This document shows positions 56,701 to 64,000 of a stretch of 64,000 nucleotides of DNA, in pieces. The stretch is from Bemisia tabaci (lineage: Eukaryota; Arthropoda; Insecta; Hemiptera; Aleyrodidae): assembly GCF_918797505.1 (NCBI RefSeq), contig NC_092795.1, positions 33,653,131 through 33,717,130 of the forward strand, written 5' to 3'. Under the pieces are notes generated by a model that made no database searches, was not told the origin of the DNA, and saw only the letters and a program-made list of their open reading frames with translations. A program made the translations under genes and the position numbers. The stretch's first letter is position 1. Each line of letters begins with the position of its first letter.

Positions 56701-59700
56701 GATCGACTAGAAATCACAGACTGCTTTCTTAATTTTCGTTTCTTAATTTGATTTGATTTTGCAACAGACTATGTATTATGCATCATAAGTATTGTGATAT
56801 CCAGGAATCTTGTGACCAGAATAATTACATTTAATTTATCTGCGGTATAGATTTTGGCGAGAGAATAATGTTGATACTGCTCAGATAATAATTATATTTT
56901 TGATGACCACAGTTTTCTACCTAGATTTTTAATCTCCGTTCATAACAACTTTCGAAATTGAGCATGAATTTGGTGTTACCTGGGTGGTATAGTTGCTGTG
57001 AAAGAGCTTGTATGGTTTGAAAAGATGTACCGCTTGGGAGGTGACTGAGGACTGTTGGCATCTCGGCCTGAAATTTACAAGAAACAAAAAATAAACTTTG
57101 TAAATCCTTTATTTCCTGTACATTTTTTTAATCAGTTCATGTTTAAACCGAATGCGCCATGTTCGAAAATCGAAAAATAAGTTATTTCGGAAAACTTATT
57201 TTTAAACGGACTTACACCATCCGTGTGGAGTTTTCGTGAAAATTCCAAAAATGCAATGTTGTTTGATACAACAAAAACAACCTTAGTACGCAATTTTCTA
57301 CAAATGTTGCATACTCATAAAAAAGCTGCTTATGAATCCATAGTATAATGAAAGAAGTTTGTCAAAAGTGGCCACGTGTCACTTTAAACACTACTCTGAC
57401 GAACACAAATTGACTTTTTGTCAACTTTCCTTGAATCGGCCGATTTATTTCACGAGGGTTTCAACGAACACAATGTAAAATAATATTCCAGAAAAAGAAG
57501 GAATAACGAAGGAAAATCTAATTAAAGGTGTTAACTTCTCCGTGTCAAATATTTGTTACATGAACATTATTTCAGCACCATCTCTTTTAAAGCTGCGAAA
57601 ATTAGTAATATCAAAATTCGCGAAAATCTCAAAGTACATCTGATAAAGCTCTGGCGCGCGCGCCGTGACGCATTACGCCCAGTTCTGTTCCGGCGGGGAA
57701 AGGCAGAGCGCCTTCCATTTTTGTGTATGCAACACGGACATCCTCAGAGCACGAATAGTTGTATCCAGATTTCAGGAGCTATCATCCACGTCGCGTTCGA
57801 CGGAAGAGGTTCTCGTCACTTAGGGCATCATCGAGGACGTTCAGCACCGTCGTGTTTTCCACGGATCTGTAAATATGAAAAGCGGTTAATAAATGAACAA
57901 ACCTGATCAAGGAGCGTCCAGTCCGTGCCGACCAGGTTGAACAGAGCCAGCCAAAGGATATCGTGCCTCTCCGGGTCCTTCATCAATTTGTAAAAAGCCT
58001 CACTCATTTTCCGGTTTCTCGGAAAAACCTCCAGGAAGCCCGTGTTACCAATTAACGACTGCAAAAAAGTCACAAGATCGTCTAATTAATTTACTTTCAG
58101 TTTATCTTTTCTTGTGAGAAAAAGACTAGAGCAAACTGAAAATTTTAATTTTCACATTTAAATCACTACTTGACAGCTATGCGCTCCAGATTTGATGTTA
58201 CATTTCGAAGATTACAGTGTAACTATTTCTAAAATTGTACGTATTGACAACACAGCATGGACGTGAAACTAAAAAATTATAACACGTTGGCGTATTGAAG
58301 TTTATGAAACCAAATCTGTTTCCATGGAACATTCTATATCTACCTTTGACATATGAGTCTTCATCAGTCTGTGACCTGATTCGGACTTGATTGCAATTGT
58401 AAGGGTTTTCTGAAGACATAGGTATATATATCAAATATGTATCAAATTTGATCTGAACAACAACATGGCCTCTCTCAATGCAAGCATGGGTGTTAGGAAA
58501 GCATTAACGGAAAATAAGCCCATTTTTATCCAAGGTTTTAAGAGAGTACCTATTTCTATGAGTTTTTGATGGTGTTTAAACTTGGAGTTCAGATGGCGGT
58601 ATTGGTGAAACATTACGCTCATGTGCAGCCAGGTCAACTTTAGTGCTACTCAGTCAAAATAGGATGAATTGTCCCGTTTCAAATTCAACTCCGACGATTG
58701 AAGAAATTTCGTTTTGCAGCATGAAAATTGTTTTTGGTGTCAACGGTAATTTTTCTATGTTATGTTTCACTTCCTAAAAAAAATATCAAGATAATTGTAC
58801 GATCTCCCATGAGATTAACATCAGTGTATTTGGTTCAAGTTAAGAATTGTCTTAATAGATTTTCCGATCTCGTATTTCAAAGGCAAAAAAGGAAAATGAA
58901 GGAGTGTAGGTATGTCATATTGCTGGTTAGCCTTTGCTTTCAGTTGATGATATGGTTGATAGAAAACGTCCAAGCCTTTAAATCATCAAGCTTTTAATAT
59001 TTAGCCCTGATTCAAGTTATTTCGTGCGTTTTAGTCTTTTTCATCCTTGTCCATCTAAGGAAGATTAAACCAAGCTGCAAAAATATTTTCAAAAAATTAA
59101 AAACTACGATCAGTTTAGTTTGTTTTCTTTTCTCAGAGTTAAGTTGTTTTCGAACTGAAGTATTCACTTTATTGAGCGCAAAAAATCAGGCAATTTTTCA
59201 GCAGCCAAAATATTATCGCTTTTTATGAAAAACAAAATTCTGAATAATGCATTTCGATTACTTTCTTCCGAACAAAATCATCTTGTCGCCGCTGAGGCAT
59301 AGGGGCTACGCGTGTTATTAGCAGTAAATTATGCGTCGGACAATCGGATAAAGGAATGTTCTCGCGCATAGTAGGCCAGCGCCGATTGTTGAATTATTAT
59401 CGAACGATCTCGATCGATTACTCCATATCTCAGCAATGCTATTAATCGATCAACGTCGTCGATCTGCAGAACTGACTCCGTTGTATATGCAACAAAAACC
59501 GCCCATTTGAATATCTTTTCAATGAGAGTTACATTGTTTTGGCAGCAATGCGCTGTGGACGAATCGGAAAAACTGAATATGAATTATTCACACATCGGCC
59601 AAATTACGCCATCCGAAGAAAAAGCCTGCAGAATATCAAACCTGCTTTGAGTTTCTATTCGCTAGGAGCTCAAAAATAAATTTCACCCGATAATTTTTTT

Positions 59701-62700
59701 CGAAAAAATAGCCAATTAGATCTGAAAAACTGGTTCTCACGCCTGCAAAATATCCGAGGCCCGGCCGGAGAATATTATTTTCAATATCCTGTCTCAAATA
59801 AGGACGCAATTATCATGAGAAATAAATACCTTCAAGATTCTTTGGAATTTTCAATATTCTGCCTTTGAGGCACGGTATTATTGCTGCATGTTTAATAATG
59901 AGGATGGTATTATGCTCTATATAGGAGCCTGGATGTGGATTATTGAAATAAGAAAAAAATAGGGTGCTTGGCGGAATAATGCTCAAAACACACCCAGTGA
60001 ATTCAATGACCCGGCGCTGATTCGGTGATGCAGGATGAGACTGTCGTGTCATCTATCATTATTAGTAAATTTCGGGAAGATTTTTGCTTTCTATCACAAG
60101 ATTTGCAAAATGACATCGCGGATTATGAAAATTTATTGCCCGCGTGAAGATTCATTGCGAATGCCTAGAATTCAATTTATTACTGAATACGTTAGCTGGA
60201 TGTTTTGGTAATTGATTATTCACAGTCATTAACAGGGTATTTTCTGAAGGGGATGGGGGTATAAACTGACCGTTTTACGTCCATTCGGGATGGGGAAGAA
60301 AATCCGCAAGGAAGTATCTACCAACCCGGGAATCATTTTTCAAAAAGTTAGGAGAAAAATCGTTACTCTCATAAATTATTTTTCACATTTTTTTCGCTAT
60401 TTTATTGCTCACTTTTTTTGTATTTTATTGAGATTTTAATAGTTCCAACTAAAATTAGTCCAGGGCTAGATTAAGGGGGTGGCCACATGAGCCGCGGCCC
60501 ATGGCGGCAAATCTACAGGGGGCGGCAAATTTTGCAATTTTTTTAAATGTAGGTATAAAAAAAATTCGGATTTAGAAAAATAAATTACAAACGAGAAAAG
60601 GTGACAAAATCTCTAATTTTATGAGAGTATAGTAATTTCTACTTTTGTCATCTTTCAGTGATACAAGAGACAGCACCCTTAATTAGTCGAGTTAAGAGAG
60701 AAACCAAACACGCAATTTGGCCTGGAACGGCGCAACTTAACTAGAGAGAAATGATGACGAGGACTTGAGATGAAAAGGAGAAGCCCTCAGCGCGGCGATC
60801 GGCATGTAACACATATTAGCGCCTACAAGACTGCACGAATACTTCACGCATTGCATCAAACACAAAGCGGTCATTGCGGACAGCGTGAAACGGATAGCGC
60901 CTACAAGAATGCATGAATACCTCACGCATTGCGGCAAACACAGTGCGATCAGCGTGAGACGCATAGCGCCTACAAGACTGCGTGAATACTTCACGCATCG
61001 CGTCAAACACAGTGCGGTCTGCGAGGCGCGGCGGCGGAAGTGAAAATCATTAATCCAAATTTATGTTTGTTCTTTAATAACTTTCATAATTTTTTCGTTC
61101 ATTTCTTATGAATGGAAGGCCTTGTCCACTTCGCGCAAAGTTCCGTGAACTTTTGCTAGTAGTGTTGACAGGGCTTTACCAAAAAATGTGTTCAACACCA
61201 GTAAACGCGTCTTATGCACCCCTCCCCCGCTGGCACGTTCATTTGATGGTTTTCATTGATGTTTCAAAACGAATGAGAAGTGGGCGGCAAATTACTAGCG
61301 GCCCATGGGCGGCAAGTAGGTAAATCCGGCCATGAATTAGTTTCAAAGTATTTTCAGTGGAAAATTTACCACTAAAATCTAATTTTTAAGCATGAAAGAG
61401 TGAATTTGAACTTTCTCTCCGCCAGATGGCTCTCATTTTAAAATTTTAAACGGGTAATTCTTGAAATGGCAAAAACTTCACTTATGTGTCCTGTCTTCCA
61501 AACCTCTCAATTGTAGCCAAGACAATCGTGATAATAACTCAATCGACCAGAAATATCTGTTTTCGAAATAAAATCTGAATTCTGGTTACACAAATTAAAA
61601 TCGAATTAGATCTGATTAAGATCTGAATTTTGTGTGAATGAACTAAGTTGAATTATCGAATATGATTTTCAGCCAAAGTGTATGATAAGCCTATAAGAAG
61701 GTTTCAAAATTCCGACGGTCTGGTTTGCTGTATCATAGATGAATTACACAGATATTTATAGAAAAACTGATCTTAGTCTATTGTCGGACGAGAGGTGCTC
61801 ATTATCTGCCATATATTCCCTTTATTTGTTCCCTTTTAGTTGTCCGTGTATTTAAAAGAATCGAGGTCTTCAAGAAATTAAAAGACGGCGAGATCGACTT
61901 GCGCTTATGTCCAAAAAATCAATCCAATTTTAGATGAGTCAAGCAGGAAAATCTTGCTTCGAAACAGAGATACAGGGTCATTCAAAAGTCCCGCATCACT
62001 GGCCATAACTGTAGTTCTAATTATGATATCGATTTGCGGTTTAAGACGTGTTTCTTCATATCGAGGGGAAACTTTTTTAGGTACTTTCCAGTTTTTGATC
62101 CCCTCGGGGGAGGAGGGTGGGGGGCAACTCAAAAATTTCAAATGGCCACTCCCCTCATGGCCAGTGGTGCGCGACTTTTGAATGACCCTGTATAATTCTA
62201 GTGACGTGCAATAATACTTTTTCTCATGAGTGTATTTGTCCCTGACTGAAAGTGATAATTTATGACTTGTGAACTTACGCCCCACGCTGGAGTACTGTCG
62301 GCGATCATTTTAGCGAAGGGTTTGGCCACGAGGTGAGACATGAAGCATATCGGGGCCAGGCTGAAGCTGACGATAATCTTGGAGTTGTACTCTGGTCTGG
62401 AGGCGGCCATCACGTAGAACATGAGAGTGCCCATGGAGTGACCAATGTAGAAAAGCTGCGGTCTTCCCGTCTCGTTCAAAACGTGGTCGATCACCGCCGG
62501 CAGGTCGTACTTCCCCATCTCATGGTAACTGCAACCATATTATAAATCACAGAAAATTATTATCATACGTGACTTCATCAAATAATTTCAAAACAAGAGC
62601 ATATCTAATGCTTTGAGAAATAAATAAATACACAGCCTTGGAATGAAATAACTTGGATTTTGGAGACAAATTGCAAGACAGCGAATTTTTTTGGGTAAGT

Positions 62701-63665
62701 TGAAGTTGAGAAGGATTGAGGTGCTTCTAAAATTAAGACGTTACGTTAAAACCTAAGTTTGAGCTACCCGTGGTACGCATGCAGTATTCTGGGGAGTAGG
62801 TTGTCTGCCGTTTTGTTCATATTTATTCTAGGCAATGACCTCATATTGCACCATAATCAGGCAATTTTGAATCCTATGATTGTATGTCAAATAAAAACTT
62901 TGAAAAAACTTTTTCTTCAAATCACGTGCAGGGATTGAAAGTGAGGTATCACGTCCTCTATTTCACGTTTTGTACGACATTTTTAAGCGTTTATGATGCT
63001 ACGATGTATGAAAAATACTAGTCTTAGCATGCAGGAAATAAAATGCCTTATTTTGAGAATTTTGACGTTAAGAGCTCTATTTTCGTGGAGAAGAATCGTG
63101 TTATAACTGGAAAAAGATAATACCAAACCTAGCCAAAATGGAGGGAAATGCACTTAAATTTAAGAAAACGTGGGGGATTGGAAACAATGTACAAGTATGA
63201 AGTAAAAACTTTATGAAAATGTATACACTTCGTTAGCACCTCTAGACTGGAGTTGGTAATTTATCAAATTAGATTCAGTTAAATGTTATAAACTTTAACA
63301 GGTATAGAACAGGTCTGTCAAAAAATGCTAATGTGTGCCCGCCCGGATTTGAGTGCTGTAGACACGAAAAAGAAGCAAGTTAAAGGAGAGCAAATTATGG
63401 CAACCACAGTCAGGAAATAAGTCAAAGTCTTGTTGTCAAATTTCCAAAATACCACGGGATATTGACCCGTGATTGTCTTACATCGGTCATCTGAGATTCT
63501 TAAGGTGCAAAAGATGCAATTAATGAGTGAAATATTTAGAGATTTCTCACCTGTGCTCCCAAAATTTGGGTTGTTTCGGAGACAAAGTGGTGTGATTTTT
63601 AGAGTACGTGGTCCCTCTGGCATTGCTCATCCATACGTCATATCCAAGGTCAGCTAACATAAATG
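53509..63665 (-). CDS. Acid/gastric-type lipase, 5'-truncated (6 exons)
   Basis: An alpha/beta-hydrolase lipase of the lysosomal acid/gastric lipase family, which hydrolyses neutral lipid esters. Members are usually secreted or lysosomal, but the signal peptide would be outside the window. Exons on the minus strand: 63665-63551, 62528-62279, 58058-57903, 57067-56980, 55958-55816 and 53775-53509. They join in one frame with GT-AG borders and give about 339 residues. Family landmarks in order: [29 protein letters not shown], nucleophile elbow GHSMG (Ser about 70 of the visible part), [21 protein letters not shown] (acid Asp) and FNHVDFVWG (His). The catalytic triad is complete. The missing N-terminal part should hold the HGL oxyanion region. 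An unusual 40-residue Lys/Arg/Pro/Ser tail precedes the stop. Introns are loaded with mobile elements. The exact substrate cannot be told from sequence. Confidence 0.92.
53968..54140. mobile_element. Diverged relative of the 46438-46591 MITE
   Basis: Starts CAGTGGCGTGGCGTGAATTG with 'gcgatgtatcgattgt', as in 46438-46591. The right end, 'gtcttgtttcgctatttg', is a decayed version of the expected 'ttgtctcgccactg'. No flanking duplication was found. Confidence 0.65.
54150..55745. mobile_element. About 1.6-kb inverted-repeat element interrupted by another element
   Basis: 'ggttacggaacatttcgaca' with 'acgatttcttgtcaacgcac' near 54156-54205 recurs in reverse complement near 55680-55740 ('gtgcgcggacaaaaaatcgt', 'cgaaatgtcttggaaccc'), and 'tttacgtccacgcg' pairs with 'cgcgtggacgtaaa'. 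Ends are approximate. The 54632-55125 element sits inside. Confidence 0.6.
54632..55125 (-). mobile_element. 500-bp palindrome-bearing element (copy 2)
   Basis: Reverse complement of 20775-21286. Its core palindrome is 54861-54926 (two 33-bp arms with one mismatch, centre between 54893 and 54894). The arm sequence differs from copy 1 but remains self-paired. It lies in the last lipase intron. Confidence 0.85.
55816..55958 (-). CDS. Lipase exon: FRAYDYG to HYAYND
   Basis: Acceptor 'tgattttcaccag' and donor CCCAAG|gtaagt. Completes a split Asp codon (G|AC), then EFRAYDYG, and ends [12 protein letters not shown]. The Asp of YND is the expected acid of the triad. Confidence 0.92.
55959..56979. 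other. Lipase intron with A/T simple repeat
   Basis: An AAATA-type simple repeat at 56460-56512. The frame at 56086-56448 is antisense to the gene and shows no recognisable domain. Confidence 0.55.
56980..57067 (-). CDS. Lipase exon: SHLPSGTS region
   Basis: Acceptor 'tgtaaatttcag' and donor CCCAG|gtaaca. Encodes [20 protein letters not shown] and on to LYHP, equivalent to the HSPAGTS segment of acid lipases. 88 bp, phase 0 in and phase 1 out. Confidence 0.9.
57068..57902. other. Lipase intron with family H core (copy 5)
   Basis: At about 57700-57790, 'gagcgccttccatttttgtg', ATGCAACACGGACATCC and 'gagcacgaatagttgtatcc' repeat the family H core, plus orientation. No exon seen. Confidence 0.65.
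57903..58058 (-). CDS. Lipase exon: cap-domain region
   Basis: Acceptor 'gacttttttgcag', donor CAG|gtttgt (a weak but acceptable GT site). Exactly 52 codons, phase 0 at both ends: [13 protein letters not shown], then [20 protein letters not shown]. This corresponds to the lid/cap part that covers the active site in the family. Confidence 0.88.
60461..61334 (-). mobile_element. hAT-like non-autonomous element (copy 2) with 8-bp target duplication
   Basis: Begins CAGGGCTAGATTAAGGGGGT and ends 'ggtaaatccggccatg'. The flanks AATTAGTC (60453-60460) and AATTAGTT (61335-61342) match at 7 of 8. It is the reverse complement of 33280-34124 but carries three tandem units (about 60800-61030) instead of two. 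874 bp, no transposase. Confidence 0.92.
61973..62190. mobile_element. TA-flanked MITE in lipase intron
   Basis: CAGGGTCATTCAAAAGTC at both ends in inverted orientation; the terminal repeat extends to about 34 bp with two mismatches ('cactggccat' at its inner end). TA on both sides (61971-61972, 62191-62192) fits a Tc1/mariner-like target site. It ends 88 bp before the neighbouring lipase exon. Confidence 0.9.
62279..62528 (-). CDS. Lipase exon: nucleophile elbow
   Basis: Acceptor 'atatggttgcag' and donor GGC|gtaagt. Completes a Ser codon, then [35 protein letters not shown] and [10 protein letters not shown]. The Ser in GHSMG is the catalytic nucleophile. GC-richer than its flanks, as expected for coding sequence. 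Confidence 0.95.
62529..63550. other. Lipase intron, nothing else seen
   Basis: AT-rich. No exon or bounded repeat recognised. Confidence 0.6.
63551..63665 (-). CDS. Lipase exon: LADLGYDVW...NARG region (most upstream in the window)
   Basis: Acceptor 'cttctttctctgtgcag' and donor CACAG|gtgaga. Encodes [30 protein letters not shown] and KFWEH, the strand/helix segment before the nucleophile. It begins in the middle of a codon (|CA), so at least one more upstream exon exists outside the window. Confidence 0.93.
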
Positions 63666-64000
63666 CTGCACAGAGAAAGAAGAAAATAATGTTAAATTTT
63701 GAGTAAAGCTGCCTGGGCTTCTTCTACATCATTGGTCGTTTTACATTAAATATTGCATTTAATTAATAATTCCACCGATTCATCAGATTTTACTTCTGGA
63801 GAATTTACAGGTACAAGTCGCTGCAATTTATTTTTTTTTACAGGAAAAAAACTTTCGTTCAGCTAAAATCGCTTCATATAGCCCCGTAGAGTTTTTGGTT
63901 TAGACAATTTATCTTTTCACTCCTAGAATTTTGGTTCAGAATCAAAGTATTTTGCAACTAAAATGACTCTGAAATAAAATTCTTATTTTCTTCCGATGAT
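63666..64000. other. Lipase intron running off the window
   Basis: AT-rich. No further lipase exon (signal peptide or HGL motif) is visible before the edge. Confidence 0.6.

Larger units (their letters stand above)
58059..62278. other. 4.2-kb lipase intron
   Basis: No exon recognised. It carries the hAT-like element at 60461-61334 and the TA-flanked element at 61973-62190. The rest is AT-rich with no bounded repeat. Confidence 0.55.

Noticed and set aside
60800..61030. Regularly spaced repeats considered as a CRISPR-like array
   Set aside because: Units are degenerate, spacers are not unique, the array sits inside a hAT-like element, and the context is eukaryotic.
1..64000. A new multi-gene system such as a defence or biosynthetic cluster
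   Set aside because: Only two unrelated genes are recognisable, both from known families, and the rest is repeats and gene-free DNA. Nothing supports a clustered system.

Overview
This is a eukaryotic, almost certainly insect, window: two intron-containing genes with canonical GT-AG junctions lie in AT-rich, repeat-crowded DNA. No prokaryotic features, rRNA or intact tRNA genes were seen. The receptor is of an arthropod neuropeptide type. Several short repeat families (the 250-bp CTGCCGTGCTAAGG element, the 'gcgcctacaagactg' repeat, the TGCAACACGGACATCC repeat) look to me like those of the whitefly Bemisia tabaci. That species call is from memory and is an inference.

Layout. Bases 1-430 are a CTT-type microsatellite. 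From about 0.4 to 42 kb I recognise no protein gene: it is AT-rich sequence with scattered GC/CpG-rich islands, a degenerate tRNA-like SINE head at about 30.4 kb, and many miniature inverted-repeat or foldback elements. From 42.56 to 47.93 kb on the plus strand lie three coding exons of a rhodopsin-class peptide GPCR (pyrokinin-receptor type), from the start codon through TM5 to just before TM6. The exons for TM6, TM7 and the tail were not found. From 53.5 to 63.67 kb on the minus strand lie six exons of an acid/gastric-type lipase (alpha/beta hydrolase). The full Ser-Asp-His triad and the stop codon are present, but the N-terminal exons lie beyond the right edge. The lipase ends in an unusual basic, proline-rich heptad-repeat tail.

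Repeats are the dominant content. I could set ends for many from inverted repeats and flanking duplications: two 845-874 bp hAT-like elements, each flanked by an 8-bp duplication and each carrying an internal tandem repeat; two smaller elements with hAT-like 8-bp duplications; five copies of a 253-bp element with 4-bp flanks; a 445-bp foldback between TTAA sites; a TA-flanked element; and a 500-bp element built around a near-perfect palindrome. The palindrome is a head-to-head pair of the same unit that forms the tandem arrays. Several elements sit within about 100 bp of receptor exons.

The two genes have no evident functional link (a membrane peptide receptor and a secreted or lysosomal lipase). 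They are convergent neighbours unless the receptor's last exons lie beyond the lipase gene. I found no new multi-gene system. The most unusual signals are the palindrome/satellite/hAT-like repeat complex, the lipase tail, and the receptor that stops at TM5.
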